Shown here one piece after another: positions 1 through 14,065 of a stretch of DNA of 64,000 nt. The position numbers and the translations under genes are program-made. The notes beneath the pieces were generated by a model, which worked only from the letters and a program-made list of their open reading frames with translations, made no database searches and was not told the origin of the DNA. Source of the DNA: Lutraria lutraria. Taxonomy: Eukaryota; Mollusca; Bivalvia; Venerida; Mactridae. How positions within the stretch are numbered: the stretch's first letter is position 1; each line of letters starts with the position of its first letter. The stretch is from contig OZ026842.1 of assembly GCA_964023205.1 (NCBI GenBank), forward strand, positions 8,339,407 to 8,403,406, given 5' to 3'.

Positions 1-9
1 ACTTTACTC

Positions 10-150
10 CATTGATGCATGGTATGGTAATACCATGGGCATGTGAACTATATTACATGAATGTATTTATTTGTCAAATACTCATCATTGTCAAAATATG
101 TGTATTATCTATAACTTGTAAATATGTTATACTCTCCATAATGGACGTTT
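10..150 (+). repeat. dispersed repeat A (inverted partner at 13.93 kb)
   Basis: Segments GCATGGTATGGTAATACCAT, TTTGTCAAATACTCATCATT and TATACTCTCCATAATGGA match the reverse complement of 13925-14065 in order. Nothing coding is seen. Confidence 0.75.
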
Positions 151-159
151 AGTTACAGT

Positions 160-2540
160 TTTTTCTTGTTACGACTGCTTTGTATTGCTCGTTTACGATT
201 TTGCATAGCCATCTGATTTTGACTCGAATGCACTTAATATTTGAATTTGTATTTATGTCATTTAATTGACAAATTGGAACTATGTTTGTAGACAGAAGGT
301 CAATGGAAGCTGTTCATTGTGCAGGAAAATTAAAACCTACCGACTGTTGAGAAATGGTCTTAACTTTGTGTTCGTACCGAACAACAGAAAGCATACCACA
401 GGATCGGAGGTCGTATAAACTAGACATTAACATTTCATCACCTAGGAAGTGTCAGGAAAATACTTTAAAATTGCTCCAAACACACAAACACGCAACATAG
501 ACGTATTAATTCCACATAAGCGGATTTGGGAGCCTACGTATGACATATAATCGTATTTAAAGATATTAACTTTTCCAGTCTTCAGTTACTGTAATTAAAT
601 AAAATATGAAACAATAAACACGCAATGTGTAACCTACGCTTAAAAAAATACGTGAAACGTATTGAGAGTGACAAATCATTTGTTAAGAAGTTAAACAGAA
701 TAGAGCATAAAAGTTTAAAGTGCCATATAGTTTCTAAACCATTGTGCCAATTGGATAAATCTGACTAAATCTATTATCACATAATGTACCACAGAGCATA
801 TTAAATGATTGAACGTATAAATAGAGGGTCTAATATAACAAAAACCTTCTTTTAAAATCTGTATAACATAAACAATTGAACATTCACGTATGAAATGATA
901 TGCATCTTCTATGTCTCTAATTTAACAATATATACATTTTCTTTCATTTCTTGTGATAATGTTACAAGTGTGGTAAATAACACAGGTTTGACTGGATAAT
1001 TCTTATCACGAATAAAAGTCACAATGTTTTGTATAACCTTGCGATAGAAATCAATAAAGCGGATATACTCGTGATGAGAAAATTTATCCTACATTTTATG
1101 ACAAAACAATTATTTTTCCATCCTAGGAAGAACGCTGCGGTAAGTCATCATTGATAGATTGAATGATCAGAAAGTCTGTCATTTCGGATCTCCTCGGACA
1201 ATTGTTTTATCAAGATACGAGATACTGGCCAAAGTACCAAAGTATTTCGAATGAAGTTTGGACATAGATAATTACATGAAATCATTCGTCTGTCAGAAAC
1301 CAATTTCGAAAAAAATCTCATAAACCTAATTTTTCGGAAACTCGCATGTTAGAAAGTATTGTAAACAACGTATCATTTACAATTATACAAACATGTACAG
1401 TAAACCCCTGAAAATCGAAATTCCCCGAAAAATCGGACGATCTATCTGCATAATTATTTTATGCAGTTCTGTTATATTCGGTTGTCAGGACAGCGCTTTT
1501 TGGACAGTGCATTGTGAAATTGGAAATATTTGGCGTAAGCAATCTTGTTGGCTCATTTTGTATTTTGCTAGGTTGAGAAAAATCATTAAAAAGTCGACTA
1601 TGGGAGATACTTAAACTACTACATAATATAAATTTTCAATTTATATTGAATTCACTAAAATATTCGGTACTGTTCGTGATTTCTCGACTGTCTACGTGAC
1701 TTTCTCAACCGCTATAGTCACAATCTCAATTCGAGCGCCTCCATACGGCCTGGCAACGAACTTTCTTTATATAGATCAGTAATTGCAGAGTTTAAGCGTC
1801 GCAAAATGATGTATTAGATAAGTGTTATTACCCACATTCACTAGAAAATGATTAAAATTACCCAGAATTCTCTAAATATTCACTTAAGTTATCTCACCGC
1901 GCCGTAAACAGGGTCTAACGAACACATTAATTTTATTATTTACTTAGTTAATTCACATAGACAAGTTTATTAGGAGCGCACATATCGACGTATTCAAATC
2001 TTCCAGATCGTATTTATGTTCCGTGCATATTGGCATTTTGATAAACTGCAATCCAATTTTGAGTGCAGAAAATCAAAATAATTCGCCAAGTTTATTCGCT
2101 CATGACAGAAATTCTGTCACTTACGAAAGGTTGCAGAGAGAGGTCGCACGAGAGATCGGGCGTTTTCCGTCACATTTACTGTTTTAACCTAAAGACTGAT
2201 ATGATTAAGCACAATCTTGTTGTTATTATTGACCAGGCATACATACATCAGAGATGTAAAGTCATCAATCATTGGACGAGATTGTGATATAAATGTCACG
2301 TGGTAAATTGGGAGCAGCGCAACTTATAAATTATCAATAACACCAATTGATATTACAAGATGATATTACTTAAAAAAACTCTAGATAGTTATTATTTTAA
2401 ATAGTATTCATTCTGTGGCCAACAAGCAATATATCGATGCTGAACCAAGTTATACAAAATATTAATCTCAAAATTGAAATTATTCATTTACAATAAACAT
2501 TGGAAAAATGAATATTGTTTATTGATATAGATATCTACTT
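160..2540. other. no supported feature
   Basis: AT-rich, with no coding sequence, RNA gene or clear repeat. A short stretch from 1393 (TACAGTAAACCCCTGAAAAT) resembles the start of the element at 41056. Confidence 0.6.
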
Positions 2541-2542
2541 AA

Positions 2543-2751
2543 TACTGTGGAATCATTAATTTTCGTTGGGGATTTAATTTCCTGGATTTCGTGGTCGGGT
2601 CATCCATGAAATCAAATCCCTACGAATTTAAATGCAGAGATAAGGCTTTTTTTTCAAAAATTAAAATCCACGAATTTGTGTCCCCACGAAATAGCAAATT
2701 TAGTAAGAACCACGAAAATTTAGCCCATCGAAAATAAATGAAAATACAGTA
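2543..2751. mobile_element. MITE-like element (TACTGTGGAATCATTAATTT family)
   Basis: The left end TACTGTGGAATCATTAATTT is followed by TTTCGT-rich sequence. The right end AAATAAATGAAAATACAGTA is its imperfect reverse complement. The interior has repeated TTTCGTGG/CCACGAAA blocks on both sides of the centre, so the whole 209 bp is quasi-palindromic. Elements of this look are widespread in marine invertebrates. Confidence 0.7.
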
Positions 2752-4730
2752 ACCATTTAGAAAAAATAAATCTAATTAAAGTATGACTTCTTTTATAATC
2801 GAATGAGAGAACAGTTCTACCATAATGGCATACATGTATATATTGATATGTTTCTGTGGTTTAACGTTTCACGAACAGTCATGGTCATTTAGTAACTTTC
2901 AAGAATCAACGGTCGGGGAAACCCAGGCCTGGCTAAAACCAGCTAGATGGACAGCTTCCAATACTGTCCTTACTGGGACCGATTATTTGTCTAAACCGAT
3001 TCTTCATTATAAGCGAACTCACTAAAACCATGTTCCACCCTAAATGCACAGATTTATTAAAACATACAAATGAACAACAATGTATTTCATCGACAGATTT
3101 GAACTCAACAAAGACGTTATATCTGAATAAATAACATATTTAAATTGATAACTTTTCTGATTTTTTTTACAGTAAAAACGTATCATGAAAAGAATGTTTC
3201 GTACATAAGAAAGTCAAATCTAACATGTAGTTCAATCAAACTTGATCAACGTAATACAAATGTCATTTCTTAAATTAGTTCAGTTCGTCACAATTCATTC
3301 AAAAGAAAAAAAAACCTCATTGTTCCCATTGACAAGAAATGTTAATAAACACACACGTTTCAATATTTCATTTTTTTGGCAGCTAAGATTTACCGACTAC
3401 GTTTTTTTTGGAACAATCTATACTTGCCGTTATTTTGTCATTATTCATATCGAGGCTTGGTCATCAAGTAGTGACGTTAACTAATGACTTGGTTGACAGA
3501 AGTGCCCGGATCGCCTTTTGGGCACGTCATGGCTGTCAAACGAACAAGGTACTAATTGAGAAGCGCATATCGATTTGGATATCAAGTACTTGAATAGGCA
3601 TGCTGAAGATAAATGAAGTTAAGACGTTGGGGAAGACAGTCTGGCGCCCAGTTAAACCGACAAGTTAATTCTAATAATGTCTGTATCATACATATTTAGC
3701 CAAGGAAAATATGAAACATTTTGCCTTTATAGGACGGTTCTTGAATCCAAATATGGAAACTGAAAATATTAGTACATGTATAGAAATTAAATTTACATGA
3801 ATACATCCAAAACTTTTGCTCAAAATAGCAAATTTTGTGGCAATGAATCGGAGAAATTGGAATATTTTTTAACTTAACTTAAAGGTTGTTTTCAGTGTGA
3901 CTGTACAATAATTGAATTCCCTTATTTATTTGTCACAGAGTCAAGGAAATACAAAAAGAGTAAAATTCACCTCATTTCAATATACATGATCACGTGGCAA
4001 GAAATATTGCACTGCTGCACAAAGCAGATAACAAGTTCTAAGAAAAGTAGCTCACCTCGTTGCAATTCCCATGATACCGTGGCAAGTTAATTTACAATAT
4101 TACTCTAATGCACTACGCATGTAACAAGTCGGAAGAAAAGATCGCTTTGCTTGTAAAAAGTTGACGAAGCCAACTTTGTAGAAGCCGTTGCTTCTCTTGG
4201 GCTTAACGTCTCACCAAAGACCCAGAGATAACCTACAAGATTATGGAACATCTTCCTCATACGTGAATTCTGTCAGAGACAATAACCACTCGATCAAGGA
4301 AGCTACTTGGACTGAAATAATGCACACTGTAACTAACATTAGATCAATCGTTCCTGTTATAATATAGATAAAATGGATTGTATATTTGGTTCATATTATC
4401 ACCAAACATGAAATCTTTATATAGGTATATATATTGTCAAATATGTACAGGTAACGACCTGGGAGATGAATTCCATTTTCTATGCCTATGCCCTTTCAAT
4501 GCTAACTTGCGTTAGAAAAATATCAAACCATGCCTTTATATTAAACCATTAACATTTGATTTTTATAATTATTGAATTCTCAGAATAAACAATGATTAAT
4601 TAAAGTATCTTTAATTGTAATAGAAGCTAATCAATTGAAAAAAAATCATTGGCAAACAACATTAAACCAATAATGTATTATATATAATAATAATGTACTT
4701 ATGTACAAATACAATAAAAATTAATAAATA
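2752..4730. other. no supported feature
   Basis: Frames up to 80 codons only, with no splice-site support. Nothing repeated was recognised. Confidence 0.6.
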
Positions 4731-4835
4731 ATCGGTTAGTCGAGGTTGTTGAATTAGAATCGAACATATTTGATTCTAATTCAACAACCTCGACTAACCG
4801 ATCTGCACTCTACCACCTGAGCGATTCGGGCTAGG
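4731..4835 (-). repeat. perfect 31-bp hairpin fused to tRNA-like (SINE) sequence
   Basis: Positions 4731-4761 and 4772-4802 are perfect 31-nt reverse complements around a 10-nt loop. On the minus strand, sequence just before the hairpin (from 4835) reads GCTCAGGTGGTAGAGTGCAG, a tRNA box A, and the arms continue in a tRNA-like way with GTTCGATTCT (box B-like) at the loop. It looks like a tRNA-derived SINE head whose 3' part was duplicated in inverted form. It does not fold as a complete tRNA. Confidence 0.7.
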
Positions 4836-5276
4836 CTTAAGAATTTGTAACAATGTTCGTGAATGCCATAAAACCCGAAAAAAAAGCAAAATTTGCATTT
4901 TTTTTATTTAATTTGGTATAATTTGTTCAATTTCATACTCAGTGTTGTATATCAAACGGTCCGTATTATTCTCGAGTTTTTTTTGTCTGGAAGAAATAAA
5001 CTGAATTATTTAATTTCAAACAAACCGTCATAACACGGCAGGAACTGATGTGTGTTTTTATATTGAATAATTAGTTTGTTTCCTTCTTGAAATCAATAAA
5101 GAATCTTTGTTTCTCCCTGGCGTGTAGTGTCTGTCTCAACGTGTATTTTAATCAGGTGTTGATAATTAGAAAAGACGCTATCGTCTGCTATAGTTGATTA
5201 TCAATAGCGGACCTCAATGGGTACAATATTTATGACTTGTTCGCGCATGCGCTACATTTCCATTTGCTCTGGTATT

Positions 5277-5541
5277 GCAGTTAAAATCCAATAAGAATGT
5301 CTTTGCATTGAGACTGTCGGTTAACTGTAACGATAACAATGCTTCATATAGTATTGTTCATGGAAACCTGGGAAACGTTTTCTACGCATACATATCGTAT
5401 TTTCGAGACAAGATTCCTCTGACCGATTTTGCAGTCATAAACTTTATGGTCAGTCCCAAAAGAGTGGTTCGTTCGCGTTATCGTAAATATGACTATTTTG
5501 TCTGCTCAAATCATTTTTTAAGTAAAGTACAATGCTGTTAA
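5277..5541 (+). CDS. weak candidate: possible terminal exon
   Basis: A good acceptor (TTTGCTCTGGTATTGCAG) leads into 87 open codons ending in TAA. The peptide includes NVFALRLSVNCNDNNASYSI and ends SKVQCC. No domain is recognised and no partner exon was found. Confidence 0.18.
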
Positions 5542-6425
5542 AGCATTCGTGGTGCCAGTAATAAATGGTGTAAATTCAAGTTAAGGAATTGTTTCAAACA
5601 TAAGGCTTTTCATTGCCTAATAATGGGAATAATCTTATATTTTGACCAATGAAAATGCTCCAATCCTTGAGTGGACACTAAATAGGGTCCCTAACACAAG
5701 GCACATATAAGCTGAATTAAAAACTGTTAAATGATTTATTCCCAAAATAATGATTATATAACACGTTCAGTAAATGTGCTGGTAATAAGGAGTAAATTAA
5801 CTACCAATAATTGGTGATAATCGACAAAACTTTATTAATAAACAGTCAATACGCTGCAAATAAACAGTCAATACGCTTTTTACAAACTGTTACCGAGTTT
5901 TCGATAAACTGTTCTTTAATACTTTCCACTTTAAGACGTCTAACGATTAAATGAATTATATAATATATTAAGCTTTAAGTGATACAATTTAACATTCATA
6001 TTATGCAAATGTTCTAATCTTATTGATCGTGATATTATTTACAAGTGTTTAAAATTGCACGACCCTTAAGCTGGTTTGTAACATTTGGTATGGATTCAAA
6101 AACTTAGGGAAAATTTAGACATCGCTATCAACAAGCGATTTATGTCAGTGCATAATACTAGTTCATTTAAATACATGAAAAACGTGTACGCTATGACCTT
6201 AAAATACACGTCGATGAATTTAACGTAGTTTTCTAACTAAGGATACAAAGATTGGAGACCTACGACAACATGGCGTATATCGCAGATATATCAACCTTAA
6301 TTAGGTTCCACTAATAGAAACAATACTGTAAATTACTGATATATCGAGATTAACATATCAAAGACAAATCGATCGAATACAAAGCTAGTTTAAAAGTTTT
6401 AAAAGTACCAGCGTCTGTAAATTAT

Positions 6426-6590
6426 ACAGTCAAACCAGTGTAAAGTGGATACTTCGGAATAAAGACCACCCTGCGAATAAACGTCATTCTTTAGAAAACC
6501 GTCATTGATCATAATCTAGAACAAAAATGACCCCGAATAATGTCCACCTGTCTATAAGGGTCAATAATTATGCTCGTCCGTTCACCGCCT
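6426..6590. mobile_element. MITE family 1 (ACAGTCAAACCTGTG ends), decayed copy
   Basis: Starts ACAGTCAAACCAGTG, then AATAAAGACCACCCTGCGAA and CCGTCATTGAT, as in the better copies at 30935 and 50456. The 3' terminal inverted repeat is not recognisable. Confidence 0.65.
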
Positions 6591-9500
6591 CAATGAAATC
6601 TATCCACCTACGAAGTTTTATGTTGCTCGTTATGAGCTCCATCAAATGTTTTGGAAAGCCGCAGATGAAACAGAAGCGGACAACGCAGTGATCACATCAG
6701 CTCGACTTTTTCTTCGAAAACAGCCGAGGTAAACATGAAGACACCTATTCTACTCAGACCACTTATTGAAACAATGAAACCAACTGGAATTCTCATACGA
6801 TATTAAACTTGCGTCTTCAAACCGTTAAGTTGAGACTTTCTTATCAAGCCACTCGCCACAAGTCTAAAATCGATCAAACATTGACATCTGTTACCAAAAC
6901 ATGTTGCAAATTACGAAATCCCAACAATAGATGCATAACAAAATAATTGTTACAATCTAAACCAAATGTATCAACTTTACACGCAGCTGAAAACGCGGTC
7001 AATGTTTTCATTTCTCTTAACCACTTATTACCAACACACAAACGCCACTAATGGCATATTTTATATTAGTCTGATGAAAGAAAATCAATGGCAACTTCCG
7101 GTTTCTGTACAGTTTAAGTGTCAAAAACATGACTAAGATCTCCTAACTAGAGTCATTTAAATCTCCTATATTATTTGAAAAAGAAACAGCATGACTTTAC
7201 CTGCTTACTTCAAGATATCACAATCCAGTTAATCCTTATATTACATGAACGTTTTACAACTTCTTTATAGTAATTAGTTATTAGATTAACTTTGCCCACT
7301 TATCCAAATTCGCTCAACTTTGAACCGTGTTAAGATTAGGCACGTATACGTGTTTTTATCATGGTGTTTAATGTATACTGGTTCCCTTACTTGGCGACAG
7401 TCGAGTCACGTGGTGGTCACGTGATATTTATAAACAACATTTTAGTACACTACAGTTATATAATTGTTTTTGTCACCAAGCATCGGTGACCATGCATTTT
7501 GAAATTTGGATTTATGATACCAGTCTATCTTTATTTAACAGGAAATATACATATGTATACTGAATAACGTTTAAACTACTGCAACACAGGGTATACAAAA
7601 AATGAATGAACAAATGAATGAAAGCATGCGCATGAACGAACGAAACAGCGAGCGAACGACAGAATGGACAGACGGAACAACGGACGGACAAATGAAAGTT
7701 CCAATCCTAAATGAATTATATTATGAATATGTATATATTTAGGTAAAATCAGAAGACGTCGTGTTCACGGTACCTGATCGATTCTATTTTAGGCACAGAC
7801 CCTAAAGCAAAAACAAAAGTACGATATTTTTGGACGAACCGTACCTCGCCATTTCACAAGGGTCTGGTAGATAAGAAAAATATTTTCAAAAAAGAAAACT
7901 TATTTACTTCGCTACCTATATCCTAAACATGATTATTTTTATAGTGTGATGCAAAACTACAAAGCAAAGAATGAAATGATTTTTTTATAAAAATTCTTTA
8001 ACAACTTCTCCTATGATGGTGTTGTTGACAATTCGAAAAAATATTCACATAGAGAAATCTTTATAACCCAAGGCTCTAGCATTGTCTAAGAACGACAAAC
8101 AAAACTTACGCCTATCAAAATAAACAAATTGTAATATATTTATCTGACACCATCAGACCAGTAGCCATTACGTAATTTTTCACAGACGACCGGTTAATGT
8201 CCAGCCTATGTAACATAACGTGTTTGTGTCGTTTGTAATTAATATATTCAATTGATATCTGATGGTAAATTTATCAACGTGGAACAACCCATGCATACAG
8301 ATGGATAAATAAGACAAAATAATGTCTGGACATTTGATTAGCGAAAATTGCGCAATTTTGCCTCTCCGTGTCCAAACTATATTAAGAAAAATTACAGATC
8401 TGGTCAGTGTCAATAAAGTGTTTGGATTCATGAAAAGAAATTCGATCTCAAATTACATCGTAGATATTTCGCGTGCGCACGGACGAGCGTAGTGGAACAA
8501 AACAAACAAAACATATTAACAAATAAAAATTGCCATTTACCTACATTGTACATGCTTAAATTTGTTTAAATTTGCGATGTATTGAAAATAAACCATATAT
8601 CACGTACGCATGGACGAACGTAAAGGAACACACGAAACAGATTACGAATTATGATGAAGATAGTTTATGTATACACGCACGGACGGATGGTATGTATGGA
8701 AAAGATTCACAATGTAACCTCGTTCTGAGTAGACAGTCTAAAACCCCGCTGTAACACGTACTCCGTCTACATGTTGTATTGATCAATGTAGGAGTGGGAA
8801 TATTATAGACTATTATTGTCAAGGCATGACTGCTTAACTTGTCAATTATATCACTATAATTGATAGTAATTGTAAACGACGTTCGCTCACATCGCATGTC
8901 GTAAATGAACGCAACATATGCATTCGAAACTAAGTCTGTATGAAATATTAAGAGCTCTCTGGAATGGAGATAAATTCCGTACTTGCTGTAACAAATACAA
9001 CATGTGACGTTTGCAAAAATGATAACTCCCGAAAGCAAATTATACCACGTGACTTGAATGCTGTCTCCTTTGAGCGATTTGAGAAGTTGAACTACTTACT
9101 GATACTCGAACAGGCTGTAGCTTAAATTATTCACATGTCATTGTTAAGACAAATACTTTAAAAGCTTTTAAAATTGAGCTGTAATTTGTTAGACTATTAG
9201 AAAGTCACGGAATATGATGACAAATTAGGCCGACATGAAAAAAATGACTTTCTTTATAATCGGAATCTGCATTCTAGAAAATTGTATAATCGTGCCCATG
9301 TTTGAACACCAAAACCATGCAATCCATCAATTACCGAAATAAAGAGAATTTTGTTCGAAATTCAAGAAATAGGACCTGTTGGGTGCAAATGTCTTAAGAG
9401 TTTTGATCCGTTAAAAATCGTAAGATTTCAACTTTTCTAGTTATCCATGACAAAGAAAAACGATTCAATACACAAACCGATTATTTATCTAATGAACAGT

Positions 9501-10344
9501 TACTGGTTACTTATGAATGTATTACATTACAACACATTCTAAAAACAAAAGCCAACGTCACATCAACAGGTACATCAGCATCAACAACTTGAAGACAGGA
9601 GAAAGATTCCTAGATCACATACATTTGAATCTATGAACAAGGACGAGCCTTGGAAAAAAGACATCCTTGGAAAAGAGACATAAGGTGGCTTTGATGTATG
9701 TAACCTTTATTATTATTCGGAGATCATTTTATTCTTGATAATCAATGACGGTTTTTAAAAGATTGGCTCTAATTTTACAGGATGACCTTTTTGGAGGTAG
9801 CCGCTAACACAGGTCTGGCTGAATATGTACCCGATTTCACGAGCCCTAAAATGGGAACTATCTCGTTTAATACAACAACATTGTCTCACAACATTTGTTT
9901 TTTGTCTGGTCTATGGGGAATATCTCGCTATTCAACCAATGCTTACTTCATGACAATTTATCTATCAGCGCCACTGTATTGGTCAATAACTAAGACAATG
10001 TCCAACCAAAACAAAAGTTCTCTAAAATACGCGCAATTTGTAGAATGTCCAGTTTTGGGGAGATTAAACAATGTCTTAAACGGAGGTGGCCATGACTAAT
10101 AGATAGAAACAAACTGCAAATACAACAGCCTTTCACAACAAGATTGTACATACTGGTAGTTTTGGGGTAAAAAATCTCCTGGTTTCCGCTAACTTGACCA
10201 AACCACATTTGTCTGCAAACTCAAGACCTTCTTTCATTCACGATAAAACTTCATTCCCGTAATTTTCATTTTCATTAACTACACTTATATAATTCCCCTA
10301 GCTAAACAAATATACTTAGGTGCCAGAAAATGTTAGGATATTAA
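6591..10344. other. mostly no supported feature
   Basis: Holds the first copy of repeat F (6640-6730), the tetranucleotide tract and two GC-richer patches (8470-8506 and 8600-8640) that resemble each other. At 9783-9822 GGAGGTAGCCGCTAACACAG looks like a degenerate end of MITE family 1. Frames of 129 codons (8649-9038, minus) and 105 codons (9782-10099, plus) lack domain or splice support. Confidence 0.55.
7598..7692. repeat. decayed tetranucleotide tract (GAAT/GAAC/GGAC)n
   Basis: Runs of GAATGAAC, GAACGAACGAAAC, GAGCGAACGAC and GGACAGACGGAACAACGGAC drift from GAAT to GGAC. Similar CACGGACGAGCG and GCATGGACGAACG motifs lie at 8475 and 8606. Confidence 0.75.
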
Positions 10345-10540
10345 AATCGAAACTGACTTGTACTTTATTTTTATACACCTTCATGTAAAATATGAAACCA
10401 ATCCATGGACTATTTCTTGAGTTATCCCGGGCACCAAAATATCAACGGACGTACAGATATAACACTTTACCGACACTATACATTAGCATAAAAAGGAATT
10501 CCATTTTCGGCATTATCAAAATGTTTGCCTGGGTTCCTAA
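10345..10540 (+). repeat. dispersed repeat E, copy 1
   Basis: ACTTGTACTTTATTTTTATA, CACCTTCATGTAAAATATGA and ACGGACGTACAGATATAACA follow the same order as in 34020-34200. Unknown family. Confidence 0.6.
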
Positions 10541-13500
10541 AAGTGTAAATTAATACTCTTGTCAGTATACACGTACCAGCATTACCATGTAGTATACGTT
10601 TCATTTAATGTACTAGCACACAGAATAGGAAACACCAATAAACAACAGTTAGAAAGAAAATACAATAATGAAATTCATTGTTAGTTTGCGCTATGTACTA
10701 TTATATGAACGTGTGTATATCAAATTATACCCCGCTGATCTTACCATTTATTGAACAGGAGAAGCAGTACAGGCGAAGCTATTATCATGAACCTGATTAT
10801 AACTGTAAATGAAATAAGTCTGCCAGTAGAACCCCTATCCCCCAAACTGACAGACAATAAATCACCGTGGGTATAATTCGAGCATGTTTGACACATTGCT
10901 GCGTCAGTACACGGTGATCGGGTCAACTGATCACCTTTACGCGAATAATATAGACTGATTTATTATGATTGGGTAAAGCAAACGACGAAGGAATCTTTCA
11001 GACAACCATTGTTTAAGGACTTTACGTAATACTGTAAGCTTATTCAGATCATGGGCGTAAACAGACCAGATAGGGAAGATGGTAAATATATGTTTAATTA
11101 ATGGATGTACCATCCTTGTGTATATTAATATTTAACAAGCATGTAAGTCGATAAATCTATTCAATATATGGCTTTAAAGCACTGCTGTTTACGTAATACC
11201 AAATAACTGCGATGTAAACTTCAAAGTTTTAATTTTGAAGTTTTCAGACAGACTTGTGAAAACATACCACCAAATCACCACCGCACTTTCGATTTGACAA
11301 AGCCCTAAGCTAGGAGGAGGATGAGAAAACTAACGGCCCGGAAGGCATCGGCAACTGCACAAGGAAATAAAACTGAGAAAAAATATGCATTTTTAATGAA
11401 CAAGTAAAGATTATGAAAGTAATTTTAAAATCTCAATGCGATGTCTCAAATACTACTAGATTCCTTGAGTTCGCTGGACCTCAATGGAATGGCAAAACAA
11501 ATGAAATGGAAAAGGCAACCATGAGAACACGCACTATAAAAAGTTAGATACACTATGGAAATAAACATTATGACATAAAATACGAATCAAAATTGCGAAT
11601 TGAAATTTCAAAAAAATTACTATTAACGCCGACGTTGCATTTTATAATCACTACGAGCATTTTCTAATTAAGATAGAAATTGAAACTTGTCAGATAATTG
11701 CTCGAGGGATTTTCTCGATATATTTGACAGTATCACCTTCACAGACGAATGCATTTTTACGAAAGCTGCACACCATCCCAAACTGCATTTATACACCGTT
11801 GAAAAGAACAACTTACGGTGGTAATGATCAAGACAGAAAAGAGCCGAGTACTCAGGAGATTTCAACACCAATTGCGCAATATGATGTATGATGCGTTGGA
11901 AGACAGATGAACACATGGTGATGACACTCCAAAAAGCAACTCATTCTAATTTGCACGTTATTCTGGGAATGGAAAAGTAAAGAAAACATTGGATTCCCAG
12001 GAGGGGCCACAAACAATATTTTACTTCAATTCCAACATGGCACAAACCATTGAACACAGCTCATCACAATAAACACACGCCAACATTCACAAAACCAAAT
12101 ATAAAATGTAATTATACTGATATAAAAGCGCGTTTATTATGAGTGAAGTAAATAGTGAATGAGATGGGACGCTCGCAAAACATTACACGATACATAGGTT
12201 TGTAACTTTCATTGTGGTGGACAAAGATGTAAATAGAAAGTTTACAAACATTACAGCAATGAAAATAGTGACAAAGTTAAGCCATGGCCACGAATATATT
12301 CCGACTTCGCCGTTAACCGAATTATTTTCCCCGGCGATAGGCGTTATGCTGGGCCTACCAAACTAGTTTAATTCCCCACAAAGCATTGCCACATTCTGTT
12401 CAATGGCGGTAACATCCAGGTGACTGTGTTTCGTCCTGGTGTTTTCGTATGGTGCTGAATTTTGGTTGGGTTTCGTCTGGTTGGCGGAATTTAGGAGAGG
12501 CTAGTATTTTGGGACAGTTAGGATGTTTCGTTATTAAAGAATACTTTTCCTATATGTATTTAAATAACTAAAATTCAGGGGTCTTTTTCAGTCAATAAAT
12601 ATCATTCATATCTTAGGATTGGCTTTCATTTAATTTTTAATGTTTCAACTTGTTTCAAAAACTTCTTTACGTTTGTTTTGAATGAATAAACTTCCGACGT
12701 AAGTTGTTTTAAGAACAGACATCATTTAATAAAATATGCTAAAGACTTTCTTTAATGTTCACCTTTTCAACTTGTTTAAACTCTTCATTATCAAGCCTTT
12801 ATTTCATTGTTTATACCCTGAAGACAGGAACTACAGAGAGATTGTACAATGTCAAATTTGAGGCATCAGTCAGCTTTCATTTCATTTAAAAAACGAAACA
12901 CGAATAAAGAAACGAATAAAGATAATGATGTGTTAAATTAATCTTTTTTTTCTTTTTTTTGTTAAGTTTGTCGAATATTTAAATAATGGATGGATACGTT
13001 TCCAATGATTACGTATTTTATGCCAGAAGCGACGTTGCTTTGCGGAGAAGATCGTATAAAACCGCTGTACGACAAGAACATTTAATTAAACTTAAGCAAG
13101 ACATGCACAACTCATTCTAATAGATTGATGCAGTTTGGTCACAAAGTGAGCATTCATCTTAATCTGCTGAAAGGCATTTTCTTAATTTCCGAAATAATTT
13201 CATTAAACTACAACGTAGAAATGAAATACTTTTTATTGACAATGAAATCATCCAGAACGAAACGTAATACTCTTAAAACGGATGAAAGACAGTTTTACGT
13301 CGTATTTATGGCTTGAAACTTCTAATCACGCCGTTGATTCTTCTAAATGAAATATCTGTGAATGTAATTGAGATGGTTTATATTAAAGCAAACTGTTATT
13401 CAGTAGACAAAGGTCAGGAACTGTAAGCAAGCAGATTCCCAGAAAATGATTCCTCATTCAAAAAATTCCACCTTACCATACAATATATATAATAGTGGTG

Positions 13501-13924
13501 ATAGATTATTCAAGAAAATTTGCCTCACATTTTACAAATCTAAATTTATATACATATACATGGTCAATAGTATAATGATGTAATATATCTAGTATATATA
13601 TTACAAAGTTGCAAACCAAGCACCATGGTAGCTGACTGCTCCACCTAGGGTTACATAAAATACCGAACCTCGCTCAAGATTGACCAACATTTTATATTAC
13701 AACCTTTCTCCAAGCACCGACGCTATTAAGTCAATCAACAAAGTGATCTGCGCTGCTCGCAACAAAAAGCCGCACAAAACACCAACTCATACAAAACAAC
13801 AGTACGACTAACAAGAAAAACTTTAACAAAACGTTATAGGTAAACGAATTACAAGAAGCATATTGGTTTATGTTTTTTGTATGATGTTGCTTTTTTCATA
13901 AAGGATATTGGCTGTATATTTAAT
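10541..13924. other. no supported feature
   Basis: AT-rich. A GC-richer patch at about 12.28-12.50 kb holds no open frame of note. GATTCCCAGGAGGGGCCAC near 11.99 kb is similar to a stretch near 20.88 kb. Confidence 0.6.
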
Positions 13925-14065
13925 TCAATCCTCCATTATGGAGAGTATATTAACATATTTACATGATATGAGTAATACACATATATTGACAATCATGAGT
14001 ATTTGACAAATGAATAAATTCATGTATTTAGTTCGCAAGCACATGGTAATATCATACCATACACC
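13925..14065 (-). repeat. dispersed repeat A, inverted copy
   Basis: Reverse-complement partner of 10-150. A 13.8-kb inverted duplication is one reading; two copies of a transposon fragment is simpler. Confidence 0.75.

Noticed and set aside
7560..7700. Telomere-like or interstitial telomeric repeat
   Set aside because: Units are GAAT/GAAC/GGAC tetranucleotides; no TTAGGG runs exist here or elsewhere in the window.
8649..9038. 129-codon minus-strand frame
   Set aside because: No domain, no splice-site support, and about the length expected from chance in 64 kb of AT-rich sequence.
9782..10099. 105-codon plus-strand frame after an AG
   Set aside because: It starts inside sequence resembling a MITE end, and no domain or partner exon is visible.
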